DNA of 64,000 nucleotides. Source: Gammaproteobacteria bacterium. GTDB lineage: Bacteria; Pseudomonadota; Gammaproteobacteria; Steroidobacterales; GCA-2729495. Below the pieces are notes generated by a model. It ran no database searches. It saw only the letters and a list, made by a program, of their open reading frames with translations, and had not been told where the DNA came from. Below, piece by piece: positions 52,795 to 61,135 of this stretch (the stretch's first letter is position 1; each line of letters opens with the position of its first letter). The position numbers and the translations under genes are program-made. Location: contig JAUHYQ010000002.1 of NCBI GenBank assembly GCA_030426355.1, forward strand, positions 496,001-560,000. The letters run 5' to 3'.

Positions 52795-53471
52795 GCGATA
52801 ACGGAGATTCATATAACGCGCCATTTTCGCCGTCGCTTGGGACTCGTGTGCAAGATTTGTTGGACCGGACCGAGTACAGACGCATTTGCGACGCGGGAGA
52901 GGCTCGGGAAATCTATCAGCTTCGCTATAATGCATACTTCTCAGAGGGGGCAATACAGCCAAATGGGGTCGAGTACCTGAAAGATGAGTACGACGATGCT
53001 CAAAACGCTTATCTTATTGGCGTTTTTATCGATGGAGACTTGGCGGGTTCGATTCGGCTGCATTTAATCGATTCCCAATCTGAAAGCTCTCCGGCTATGA
53101 GTACCTACGATGACGTTTTGGGAGAGCTGCGTACTTCGTCTACAAAAATTCTTGATCCAAACCGATTTGTTGCAAACCAAAGAGTAAGCAGAAAGTGCCC
53201 CGAATTGCCTTTTGTGACCCTCCGTATCCCTTTTATGGCTGCAGAATACTTCAATGTTAATTATGCGACTGCGACGGCTCGCAGGGAGCATATGCCTTTC
53301 TACAAGAAGTATCTTCGATATAAAAAAATAACTGACCCGCGTCCTTATCCAACGCTAACGAAGCCGTTAGGCTTGATGCTTGTTTCTTTCCAGGAGGAAC
53401 GAGAAGCTGTAGTTAGTAAATATCCATTTTTCGCGGGTAGGCCTGGCGAAGCGGAATCTCTATTGGGCTAG
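52791..53471 (+). CDS. FeeM-like N-acyl amino acid synthase / autoinducer-synthase-type acyltransferase
   Basis: 226 residues from ATG 52791 (track start is inside the previous gene). GNAT-like fold with the autoinducer-synthase-type segment ICDAGEAREIYQLRYNAYFSEGAI (about 37-60), then GVFIDGDLAGSIRLHLIDS, the loop KILDPNRFVAN and TLRIPFMAAEYFNVNYATATARREHMPFYKKYLRY. This arrangement matches the FeeM domain, known to acylate the amine of an amino acid from acyl-ACP. The amine partner and chain are not readable. Coupled to the hydroxylase. Confidence 0.8.
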   Translation: MSDNGDSYNAPFSPSLGTRVQDLLDRTEYRRICDAGEAREIYQLRYNAYFSEGAIQPNGVEYLKDEYDDAQNAYLIGVFIDGDLAGSIRLHLIDSQSESSPAMSTYDDVLGELRTSSTKILDPNRFVANQRVSRKCPELPFVTLRIPFMAAEYFNVNYATATARREHMPFYKKYLRYKKITDPRPYPTLTKPLGLMLVSFQEEREAVVSKYPFFAGRPGEAESLLG

Positions 53472-53521
53472 GGTTTCCAAAATTTAACCAATTCTTCAAT
53501 CTCCGGTTGTATCGTAAAGAT

Positions 53522-53821
53522 ATGGCAAAAACCCGCGATTGGAGCCTTCACGATTACTGGAATCGGCTGTTGCCGAACAAGGGGCGATTCGCGCTAGATT
53601 TTGCGCAGGCGGCTAAAGTCTCGGATCCAGACGTTGAAGTTACCGATGATCTGCTGGCGGAGTGCTACGTCACCGCTGCCAGGCTCGTCGAGGCCCACGG
53701 CGAAGTCTATTTACCCTTGTTCGAGAGATTGCATGCCGAGATAGGGCTCCGCCGCAGGCAGCACGATCTGCTGGTTAAGGCCCGTTCAGTCGCTCGTAAC
53801 GTCGAAACAAATCTTCTCTAG
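53522..53821 (+). CDS. Small hypothetical protein, convergent with the integrase
   Basis: 99 residues from ATG 53522. MAKTRDWSLHDYWNRLLPNKGRFALDFAQAAKVSDPDVEV then a helical end LVEAHGEVYLPLFERLHAEIGLRRRQHDLLVKARS. No signal, TM or recognised domain. Its last 36 bases overlap the integrase 3' end on the other strand. Perhaps an element-linked accessory such as a directionality factor or toxin, but nothing shows that. Confidence 0.6.
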   Translation: MAKTRDWSLHDYWNRLLPNKGRFALDFAQAAKVSDPDVEVTDDLLAECYVTAARLVEAHGEVYLPLFERLHAEIGLRRRQHDLLVKARSVARNVETNLL

Positions 53822-55567
53822 CCAGTTCTTCTTTTGTTCGAGCGTCGGCCCGTCCCCATAGCGTTCCCGTTCGTACTTGTGACCCATTAGCATGGCCTGG
53901 ATCTTTTCGGGCGGTTCTACGGCTGTCAGTCGATCCTCAAAGCTGTGCCTCAGGCTATAAACGCAGTGTTGTTTGGTCGGAAGAAGATCATGAGTACGTA
54001 GGTATTTATTCAATGTCGCCGATAGGGCGTCTGGACGGCCCCTGTAGTGCTCGAAACCGTTGGGCAGGTTCCGGAAGGCATATAGCGCAGAGCCCACGAG
54101 CGGCAGGCTACGCCTGCTGTGCGGCGTTTTTAGCTGTCGAATGCTATTTGGGCGGATGTGACCGTTGCCGCGTTTGTCGAGCCGTGAGAACCAGTGCGAC
54201 ACGGTCTTGGCGAGCCGTCCCTGTTTGTTGCGCTTCAGTTTGAACAGGCTCGTGTCCTGCTTGTCCTTGCGCCGTTGAGCAACAAAGTCCAGAAAGCCAA
54301 TCTCAAGCAGAGTGGTGTGGAGCGGAATTGGCCGCACCGAGCTTTTGGTCTTGGTGCGTTTTTTCGCACCGTCGGCCGCCGTGCCGCGATCGTCGATGTT
54401 CATGTACACAATGCCGGTGTCCGGACAGGTGTGAATGTCCTTCACCGTGAGTTGCCCGAGCTCTTCGAGACGCGCGCCGGAGAATGCGGCGAGCAACGGA
54501 AACCAGAACTTGGTGTCCTGGTCGAGCCCGCCGCGATTGACGCCAAAGTCGACGCCGTAGTCGCTGCCGGGGAATATCTTTCTGAAATCCTCGGTGGAGA
54601 AGGGCAGCCGTTCGATTGAGCGGCTTTGCTTGGTGTTTGGGACTTCAATGCGGTCCGACAGCTTTTGCTCAATGAAGCCGCAGTCATAGGCGTATTCGAG
54701 CACGCCTTTTAACTGGCCCAGATACTCGGCTCGCGTTTTGTCGGAAATAATCGCATGATCGCTGTCTAGGTCCTTTGCCTGGCGCACCGCCTGCGCGGTC
54801 GTTAAACCTTGCTTGGCAAAGTTGACCGGCAGGCGTGCGAGCCACAGCTGCACGTCACTGAGTTCGTGCGGCGTGATCTCGTGAATGTTCCGCTCGCCAA
54901 AATGGTCCTGCCAGAATTCCAGCCGACCTTGATAGTTTTGCAGCGTGCGCTCGGACAGTCGCTTGCCGCGACGGCCCTGGATTTCGAGCTTGTTGATATA
55001 CGCGCTGACGACACCGGAAAACGGCTTGGTTTGGCTCGGCGTCGATGGGGTCTGGCCGCTGAGCTTGTTATTGATCTGCACCAGCAGCTCTAAAACGGCG
55101 GGGTTGTCTTCGTAGTGTTTGAGCAACTCGGCGGCATTGCGCTGCAAGGCGAGCGCCGCTTGCAGCTCGCCTTCGGGATTATCAAGATCAATGCGGTGGG
55201 TGCGGCCGAAGACATCGGTTGTTTCGATGATGTGCGCGATATCGTCGCCGTGTCGCGATCGAATAATCTCTTCTTCGCTGCGTTTTTTGACCATCGCGCC
55301 CCGTGCCTTTAACCAGGCGCGAAACTCGGTGCCTGCCGCAAACCGTGGAGCACGGTGCGGAGCCATTTGAAGCGCCTTAAAACCGTCCTGACATTCTACC
55401 CAAAACCGCAACGCTCGGCCTTTGGCCTGTTTAACGTCCGCGGTCTTTAGGCTGCAGCGGATTTCCCGTTGGCCGTGAAAGTGTCGGCGGACGGATTGGG
55501 GGATGACGATCCGGGCGTACCAGATATTCTGGTGCCGGTTACGCACTAAAAATTGAGCTTTCGCCAT
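53786..55567 (-). CDS. Tyrosine site-specific integrase (DUF6538 type)
   Basis: 593 residues. N-terminal DUF6538-like part (NRHQNIWYARIVIPQSVRRHFHGQREIRCSLKTADVKQAKGRA), core-binding helices, then the catalytic domain. Arg I is in FSGARLEELGQLTV, box II reads VYSLRHSFEDRL with Arg at 540, His at 563 (MLMGHKY) and nucleophile Tyr near 570 (ERERYGDG). It starts 100 bases from tRNA-Leu and is the likely agent of island insertion. Intact. Confidence 0.93.
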   Translation of the reverse strand: MAKAQFLVRNRHQNIWYARIVIPQSVRRHFHGQREIRCSLKTADVKQAKGRALRFWVECQDGFKALQMAPHRAPRFAAGTEFRAWLKARGAMVKKRSEEEIIRSRHGDDIAHIIETTDVFGRTHRIDLDNPEGELQAALALQRNAAELLKHYEDNPAVLELLVQINNKLSGQTPSTPSQTKPFSGVVSAYINKLEIQGRRGKRLSERTLQNYQGRLEFWQDHFGERNIHEITPHELSDVQLWLARLPVNFAKQGLTTAQAVRQAKDLDSDHAIISDKTRAEYLGQLKGVLEYAYDCGFIEQKLSDRIEVPNTKQSRSIERLPFSTEDFRKIFPGSDYGVDFGVNRGGLDQDTKFWFPLLAAFSGARLEELGQLTVKDIHTCPDTGIVYMNIDDRGTAADGAKKRTKTKSSVRPIPLHTTLLEIGFLDFVAQRRKDKQDTSLFKLKRNKQGRLAKTVSHWFSRLDKRGNGHIRPNSIRQLKTPHSRRSLPLVGSALYAFRNLPNGFEHYRGRPDALSATLNKYLRTHDLLPTKQHCVYSLRHSFEDRLTAVEPPEKIQAMLMGHKYERERYGDGPTLEQKKNWLEKICFDVTSD

Positions 55568-55583
55568 GGCTCACCTCGCTTCG

Positions 55584-55593
55584 GTGTACCACC
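55584..55593. repeat. Candidate integrase arm site, right
   Basis: GTGTACCACC followed by CTGGTGTGTGACCAGG, just upstream of the integrase start and 75 bases from att copy C. Same decamer as at 50380. Confidence 0.4.
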
Positions 55594-55667
55594 CTGGTGT
55601 GTGACCAGGGATAAACCATGCTTAGCGAAGTGAAAATTCCTTAACCGGCGAGGGGTTAAGAAGATTG

Positions 55668-55754
55668 TGGTGCCCAGGAGAGGACTTGAACCTCCACGAC
55701 CTTTCGATCACTAGCACCTGAAGCTAGCGCGTCTACCAATTCCGCCACCTGGGC
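55668..55754 (-). tRNA. tRNA-Leu (CAG)
   Basis: Reverse strand: GCCCAGG at the 5' end pairs with CCTGGGC, discriminator A and encoded CCA. Anticodon arm CTAGC-TTCAGGT-GCTAG gives CAG; a long variable arm follows, as expected for Leu. 87 bases. The 3' end is the integration target of the islands. Confidence 0.95.
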
Positions 55755-55848
55755 AGGTTGCGTGGCCGGTCCGCGCAGGCGGCGGACGGCGAGGCCGAGA
55801 ATCTACAGACAGGCTTTATCCTTGTCAACGCGTTATGCTTGCGCACTT

Positions 55849-57981
55849 ATGAAACAACCTTATAAGCACGGCGTTCCCGGCCCCGCCGATATCATGGCCG
55901 AAATGGAGCGCATTGGCGTCCCGCAGGATTTCAAAGCGCTGGTGGCGGCGTTTAAGCTCAAGGGCGAGCCGCAGCGGCAAACGTTGCAGAAACAGCTCAA
56001 AAAGCTGGTGCGCACTGGCCAGTTGTTGCTGAACCGGCGCAACGAATACTGCCTGTTAAAGAAAATAGACGCGGTGGTCGGCAAGGTGGCCGCGCACCGC
56101 GACGGCTTTGGGTTTCTGATTCCGGACGCGGGCGGTGACGATGTCTTTTTGCCGCCGCATGAAATGCGCCAGTTGCTCGACGGTGATCGTATTGCCGTGG
56201 CGCTGGCCGGGACCGACCGGAAAGGCCGGCCCAAAGGTTCGCTGGTGGAGATCCTTGAACGTGGCAAAAGTACTGCTGTCGGGCGGTTTATTGCCGAGCG
56301 TGGATTGTGTTACGTGGTTGAAACTGCATCGCGCTCACAGGATCGCTATGTGATAGCCGCGAACGATACGGGCGGCGCCAAAGACGGTCAGATGGTCAAG
56401 GTCGAGATCATCGCCTACCCAACCAACCGGCTCGAAGCGCAGGCAAAAGTCATCGATGTGCTGGGTGACGTTGATGACCCGGGCATGCTGACCACGATGG
56501 CTATTGAAAGTTTCGGTTTGCGTGACGGCTGGTCGGAAAAGCTATTGGCAGCGGCCGGCCGACACGGTGCGGAGGTTTCCGCAAAGGATAAGCAGGGGCG
56601 CACGGACTTGCGCGATCTGCCGCTGGTCACGATTGATGGCGCCGACGCCCGCGATTTTGATGATGCGGTTTACGCCGAGCCGGCCGGCGAGCAGTGGCGA
56701 CTGCTCGTGGCTATTGCCGATGTATCGCACTATGTGCACAAAGACGATGCACTTGATGTTGAAGCGCGTAAACGCGGCACCTCAACATATTTTCCGGATC
56801 GGGTGGTGCCCATGTTGCCGGAAGCCATTTCGAACGGATTGTGTTCGCTGAACCCTGACGTAGACCGGTTGTGCGTGGTCTGCGATATGCGGGTTACCGC
56901 GGCGGGCAAAGTCGAGAGCGCCAAATTTTACAAAGCGGTAATGCGCTCCCACGCCCGCCTGACCTACGATGAGGTCCACGCAGCTATCGGTGAGGGCAAT
57001 AAACAGACGCGCGATAAATTGGGGTCGGTGTTACCGCACCTGCAAAGTCTTTACAAGGTTTACGGCGTATTGGCCAAGGCGCGCGCGCGACGCGGTGCTC
57101 TTGACCTCGAGTTGCCCGAGGTGGTGATCAGCATGGGCGACGATCACAGTGTTGCCGATGTTGCCCCGCGACACCGCAACGACGCGCATCGGCTGATTGA
57201 AGAATGCATGATTGCTGCCAACGTCGAAGCGGCCAAGCACCTGCGTAAACAAAAAGTGCCCACCCTGTACCGCGTTCACCCTCAGCCGGAGCTGGATCGT
57301 TTCGAAGAACTGCGCGTAATGCTCCAGGAACTGGGTTTCAAGGTCACCAAGGAAGCACGCACGACGCCGCGCGTGCTGAACAAAATACTGGCACAGCTCA
57401 GCGCGCGCCCGGATTACCCGGTGCTGGCGACGTCGGTTTTGCGCACCTTGTCTCAGGCGCTATATCAGCCTGCCAACGAGGGGCATTACGGCCTTGCCCT
57501 GGAGGCCTATGCGCACTTTACTTCGCCGATTCGACGCTATCCGGATTTGCTGGTGCACCGTGCCATCACACATCTGGCCGACGGCGGCAAACCGGGTGCG
57601 TTCGCGTACCGAATGTCAGACATGGAAGAGCTGGGCCGTTCCTGCTCGCGCCTGGAGCGGCAGGCGGAAGCCGCCAGTCGCCATGTCGAAGCGCGCTACA
57701 AGTGCATCTATATCAGTAAGCACGTGGGTGACGAATTCACCGGTGTGGTCACTGCCGTCAAGCATTTCGGTTTGTTTGTGATGCTGGAAGGTTTGTTTGT
57801 CGAAGGCTTGGTGCACGTAACCAACTTGCGCAACGATTATTATCACGCCGAGCACGGCGGCTTGCGGTTGCGCGGCGAGCGCACCGGTCATAGCTACGGC
57901 CTGGGCGACGAGTTGCAGGTGCGAGTGACACGCGTTGATGTCGAAGAAGCGCGGGTTGATTTGCAGCTAGTAACGCCATGA
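55849..57981 (+). CDS. rnr: Ribonuclease R
   Basis: 3'-5' exoribonuclease that degrades structured RNA. 710 residues from ATG 55849 (track ORF begins earlier). Winged-helix N-terminus, two cold-shock domains (GKVAAHRDGFGFLIPDAGGDDVFLPPHEM), the RNB core with LVTIDGADARDFDDAVYAE metal-binding Asps, and an S1 domain (VGDEFTGVVTAVKHFGLFVMLEGLFVEGLVHVT). Overlaps rlmB by 4 bases. Confidence 0.97.
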   Translation: MKQPYKHGVPGPADIMAEMERIGVPQDFKALVAAFKLKGEPQRQTLQKQLKKLVRTGQLLLNRRNEYCLLKKIDAVVGKVAAHRDGFGFLIPDAGGDDVFLPPHEMRQLLDGDRIAVALAGTDRKGRPKGSLVEILERGKSTAVGRFIAERGLCYVVETASRSQDRYVIAANDTGGAKDGQMVKVEIIAYPTNRLEAQAKVIDVLGDVDDPGMLTTMAIESFGLRDGWSEKLLAAAGRHGAEVSAKDKQGRTDLRDLPLVTIDGADARDFDDAVYAEPAGEQWRLLVAIADVSHYVHKDDALDVEARKRGTSTYFPDRVVPMLPEAISNGLCSLNPDVDRLCVVCDMRVTAAGKVESAKFYKAVMRSHARLTYDEVHAAIGEGNKQTRDKLGSVLPHLQSLYKVYGVLAKARARRGALDLELPEVVISMGDDHSVADVAPRHRNDAHRLIEECMIAANVEAAKHLRKQKVPTLYRVHPQPELDRFEELRVMLQELGFKVTKEARTTPRVLNKILAQLSARPDYPVLATSVLRTLSQALYQPANEGHYGLALEAYAHFTSPIRRYPDLLVHRAITHLADGGKPGAFAYRMSDMEELGRSCSRLERQAEAASRHVEARYKCIYISKHVGDEFTGVVTAVKHFGLFVMLEGLFVEGLVHVTNLRNDYYHAEHGGLRLRGERTGHSYGLGDELQVRVTRVDVEEARVDLQLVTP

Positions 57982-58712
57982 GCGAACGGGTTATTTACGG
58001 CATCAACACCGTTGTGAAGGCGCTGGAGCGTCAGCCGGAGCAGTTGCTGCGTGTCTATTTGCAGGACGGTATTGGCGGCAAACGGGTCGGCCGTCTGCGC
58101 GATGTATTGAATCGGGGTCGGGTGAGTGTTGAGCGGATCAGCGACGCGGAATTGCAGCGGCTCACCGGCACAGCCAAACACCAGGGCGTGGCAGCCGCGC
58201 TAGCCAGTAGCGGGCCGCTCGACGACCAACAGGCACTGGCGTTAATCGCCGCGACGAAGGATCCGCTGATCCTGGTGCTCGACAGTGTGGAAGATCCACG
58301 CAATCTGGGGGCTTGCCTGCGCACCGCCGATGCGGCGGGCGCCACTCTGGTGGTGATGGGGCGCAGCCGCGGAGTTGACATAACGCCGGCAGTCAGCAAG
58401 GTGGCCAGTGGTGCCGCCGAGGCGCAGCCTGTTGCCCGCGTGGCCAATCTCGCCCGTTTTCTGAAGGCGCTGCAAGACTTGAATGTGTGGATCGTTGGCA
58501 CGGATGAGTCAGGCCCTGTCGCGGTATTCGATGCCAATCTGACCGGTCCGCTGGCGCTGGTCATGGGCGCCGAGGGCAAGGGTTTGCGGCGGCTTACCCG
58601 CGAGCACTGCGACGTGCTGGTGCACCTGCCGATGAAGGGCGTGGTGGAAAGCCTCAACGTCTCCGTCGCCGCGGGCGTCTGTTTGTACGAATGTTTGCGC
58701 CAGCGGCGCTAA
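57978..58712 (+). CDS. rlmB: 23S rRNA (guanosine-2'-O)-methyltransferase
   Basis: SPOUT enzyme modifying G2251. 244 residues. N-terminal substrate domain (YGINTVVKALERQPEQLLRVYLQ), then SpoU motifs: DSVEDPRNLGACLRTADAAGA, LALVMGAEGKGLRRLT, and HLPMKGVVESLNVSVAAGVCLYE. Coupled to rnr as in E. coli. Confidence 0.96.
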   Translation: MSERVIYGINTVVKALERQPEQLLRVYLQDGIGGKRVGRLRDVLNRGRVSVERISDAELQRLTGTAKHQGVAAALASSGPLDDQQALALIAATKDPLILVLDSVEDPRNLGACLRTADAAGATLVVMGRSRGVDITPAVSKVASGAAEAQPVARVANLARFLKALQDLNVWIVGTDESGPVAVFDANLTGPLALVMGAEGKGLRRLTREHCDVLVHLPMKGVVESLNVSVAAGVCLYECLRQRR

Positions 58713-58765
58713 GTCGTTAATATTCCCGCCCCTTTCAAGGGCTTCATAACCCGCGAAAGCCTCCT

Positions 58766-58790
58766 TGCCACACCGGAAAGCCGGGTGGCA
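58766..58790 (+). promoter_or_regulatory. rpsF leader stem-loop (candidate S6:S18 autoregulation site)
   Basis: TGCCAC-A-CCGG-AAAG-CCGG-GTGGCA: outer 6-bp and inner 4-bp stem with a one-base bulge, 21 bases before the rpsF start. S6:S18 complexes repress rpsF operons through leader hairpins in many bacteria. Whether this one carries the required bulged bases needs structural comparison. Confidence 0.5.
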
Positions 58791-58810
58791 TTTACCCGTA
58801 AGGAGTCACA

Positions 58811-59296
58811 ATGAGACATTACGAGATCGTATTTCTGATCCATCCGGATCAGAGTGAGCAAGTGCCTGCCATGGTGGAAAAATACCAGGGCATGGTGGCC
58901 GAATGTGGTGGTCAGGTTCATCGCCTGGAAGACTGGGGCCGACGTCAGCTGGCTCACACCATCAATAAGATTCATAAAGCCCATTACGTGTTGATGAACA
59001 TCGAGTGCACGCAGGCCGTGCTGGATGAGATTCAGAGTGCGTTCAAGTTCAACGATGCGGTACTTCGCCATATGGTGATTCGCCGCGACGAGGCTGTTAC
59101 CGAGGCGTCGCCGTTGGCCCGGTCGGAAGAAGAAATCAGAGAGAAAGAAGCGCGTCAGGCCGCAGCCAGCGAAGCTGCTGAGTCTTCAGCTGATGACGAC
59201 TCCGATGATGACTCTGATGACGATAATTCAGACGACGAATCCGTGGAGCTGGACAGCGCTACCGATGACGACGAGCCTAAACAGGCCGCCGGCTAA
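58811..59296 (+). CDS. rpsF: 30S ribosomal protein S6 with acidic C-terminal extension
   Basis: 161 residues against about 131-135 in E. coli. The core is normal ([54 protein letters not shown]), then a long Asp/Ser/Glu tail ([20 protein letters not shown]). AAGGAG precedes the start. E. coli S6 gains glutamates after translation by RimK; here an acidic tail is encoded. First gene of the rpsF-rpsR-DUF2232-rplI block. Confidence 0.96.
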   Translation: MRHYEIVFLIHPDQSEQVPAMVEKYQGMVAECGGQVHRLEDWGRRQLAHTINKIHKAHYVLMNIECTQAVLDEIQSAFKFNDAVLRHMVIRRDEAVTEASPLARSEEEIREKEARQAAASEAAESSADDDSDDDSDDDNSDDESVELDSATDDDEPKQAAG

Positions 59297-59323
59297 CACC
59301 ACCGAATATAAAGAGAGAACGTA

Positions 59324-59548
59324 ATGAGCAGATTTTTTCGCCGCCGTCGTTATTGTCGGTTTACTGCAGAAGGTGTGAAGGAGATTGACTACAAAGATCT
59401 CGATACCTTGCGCAACTACATTACCGAGACAGGCAAGATTGTTCCCAGTCGGATTACCGGCACCAAGGCTAACTATCAGCGTCAGCTGGCGACTGCCGTA
59501 AAGCGCGCACGTTATCTGGCGTTGCTGCCTTACACCGACAGTCACTAG
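59324..59548 (+). CDS. rpsR: 30S ribosomal protein S18
   Basis: 74 residues: [46 protein letters not shown] then [15 protein letters not shown]. Binds S6 and 16S rRNA in the platform. 27 bases after rpsF. Confidence 0.97.
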   Translation: MSRFFRRRRYCRFTAEGVKEIDYKDLDTLRNYITETGKIVPSRITGTKANYQRQLATAVKRARYLALLPYTDSH

Positions 59549-59570
59549 CGGACAGGGCATCCCTGCGCTC

Positions 59571-60479
59571 ATGTCCGGTTTCGCGACATGGCTGGCGGGG
59601 CATCGAATCCGGCGCGTCGTCATCATAGCCGGTTTGTTTCCGTTGCCTCTGCTGGGTCTTTTGAGTGCCGCAACCGTGGTCATGAGCGCCAGTTTGCGCG
59701 GCCCTCGAGAGATTTTGCTGGATTGCCTGATGGCGCTGGCATTGCTGGTGGCCCTCAGCCTTTTGTCGGGCATGGACACGGTGACACTGGCTACGACAGC
59801 AGCTGTCAGTTGGGTCGTTTGGGGTGCGCTGGGATGTCTGGCAGGCCGCAGCGGCTCACTGGCGCTAACTTCCCAGGTTGCCGTGCTGCTGGCGCTGGTT
59901 GGGTTGACGGTGTTTGCTTTGGTGACCGGTGATCCGGTCGATTACTGGTTACCGGTGATTCAAAGCTGGTATGCCGAATTGGGCGTCGAATTGAGTGGCC
60001 AAGGGCTGACTATTCCGGCCGATCTGGAAGGGCAGGCCCAAATTCTGGAAGGGCAGGCCCGAATTATGAGCGGCGGGCTGTTCGCAATTTTGCTGTCCGG
60101 CTCGATGCTGTCGTTGTTGCTGGGCTTGTCGTGGTCGTTTGGTCTGACCGGACGTCGCGTCAGCGACAGCTTCAGAGTATTGCGCCTGGGCTACGTGATT
60201 GGTGGTCTGGCTGCGGTGGCCGGCGTATTGGGTCTGGCAGGAATGCAGTTGCACGGGGCATTGCTGGTTTTCGGTGCTGCCTTCACCTATCAGGGTGTCG
60301 CGGTCGTGATGTGGTGGGCCAGAGAGCGAAATTGGCCCCACAGCTGGTGGCTGGCGCTGGTAATACCGCCGCTGCTGTTTTTCGGCTTGCTGGTCGTCGA
60401 GTTGGCGATGCTGGCGGCCATAGGTTTTGTCGACAACTGGTTCAGCCTGCGTCGCAGCGTGGCCCGACCAGGGGTTTGA
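59571..60479 (+). CDS. DUF2232-family membrane protein
   Basis: 302 residues with about eight TM helices (VVIIAGLFPLPLLGLLSAATVVM, MALALLVALSLLSGMD, VAVLLALVGLTVFALVTG, LFAILLSGSMLSLLLGLSWSFGL, ALVIPPLLFFGLLVVELAML). DUF2232 sits between rpsR and rplI in many Proteobacteria; function unknown. A short internal repeat (LEGQAQI-LEGQARI) lies in a periplasmic loop. Confidence 0.85.
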   Translation: MSGFATWLAGHRIRRVVIIAGLFPLPLLGLLSAATVVMSASLRGPREILLDCLMALALLVALSLLSGMDTVTLATTAAVSWVVWGALGCLAGRSGSLALTSQVAVLLALVGLTVFALVTGDPVDYWLPVIQSWYAELGVELSGQGLTIPADLEGQAQILEGQARIMSGGLFAILLSGSMLSLLLGLSWSFGLTGRRVSDSFRVLRLGYVIGGLAAVAGVLGLAGMQLHGALLVFGAAFTYQGVAVVMWWARERNWPHSWWLALVIPPLLFFGLLVVELAMLAAIGFVDNWFSLRRSVARPGV

Positions 60480-60575
60480 AAGGCACAGGATTTGCACAGG
60501 TTATGCTCTTGCGGGAGCCGTGACCGAGTTGTTTTAATTGATGAAGGTCGGAGCAACGGCCACAGGAGATAAGCG

Positions 60576-61070
60576 ATGGATGTCATACTGCTTGAGAAGG
60601 TTGAAAACCTCGGCAATATCGGCGATCAGGTAAACGTCAAAGCGGGTTACGGTCGTAACTTTCTGCTGCCCAAAGGCAAAGCAACGCTTGCCACCCCTGA
60701 GAATATTGAGATTTTCGAAAAACGCCGCGCTGAGCTCGAGGCCAAGCAGGGCGAAGAATTGGCCGCTGCCAATGCACGTGCTGCCAGTCTGGAAGGTCTG
60801 GTGCTGCAGATCAGTGCGAACGTGGGTGAAGAAGGCAAATTATTCGGTTCTGTCGGCACGGTGGATATTGTTGAAGCCGCCGCTGCGGTTGGCAAGGAAA
60901 TTGAGCGCGCCGAAGTGCGGTTGCCTGAAGGCCCGCTGCGCGTGACCGGCGAGCACGCGGTTGAGATCCACCTGCACAGCGACGTCAATGTCACTATTCA
61001 AGTGGTTGTCACGGGCGATGCCACAGCCGTTGTGGATGATGAGTCGGGCGAAGCCAGCGATTCAGATTAA
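60576..61070 (+). CDS. rplI: 50S ribosomal protein L9
   Basis: 164 residues: [36 protein letters not shown] is the L9 N-terminal domain, then the long helix and C-terminal domain ([47 protein letters not shown]). Short acidic tail. AGGAG before the start. Confidence 0.97.
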   Translation: MDVILLEKVENLGNIGDQVNVKAGYGRNFLLPKGKATLATPENIEIFEKRRAELEAKQGEELAAANARAASLEGLVLQISANVGEEGKLFGSVGTVDIVEAAAAVGKEIERAEVRLPEGPLRVTGEHAVEIHLHSDVNVTIQVVVTGDATAVVDDESGEASDSD

Positions 61071-61077
61071 GAATCGT

Positions 61078-61095
61078 TCTGGAAGCAGTTCCAGA
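61078..61095. other. Perfect hairpin after rplI
   Basis: TCTGGAA-GCAG-TTCCAGA, 7-bp stem and 4-base loop, 8 bases after the rplI stop. No U-tract follows, so it is not a standard terminator. Perhaps RNA-stability or attenuation structure. Confidence 0.35.
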
Positions 61096-61135
61096 TAGCG
61101 TTAGTCCAGAGAATGTTATTTGAGGGAGCGTGTAA

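Larger units (their letters stand above)
50269..55691. mobile_element. Right genomic island with tyrosine integrase, at tRNA-Leu(CAG)
   Basis: About 5.4 kb between att copy B and the intact tRNA-Leu (copy C). The integrase gene starts 100 bases from the tRNA and runs inwards, as in classical tRNA-targeted integrative elements. Cargo: FadL-type porin, His-box hydroxylase, FeeM-like synthase and a small unknown. No conjugation, phage or replication genes. Confidence 0.78.

Noticed and set aside
40564-55691. Prophage
   Set aside because: No capsid, terminase, tail or lysis genes. The holin-superfamily protein is YqjE-like, part of the elaB-yqjE-yqjK block.
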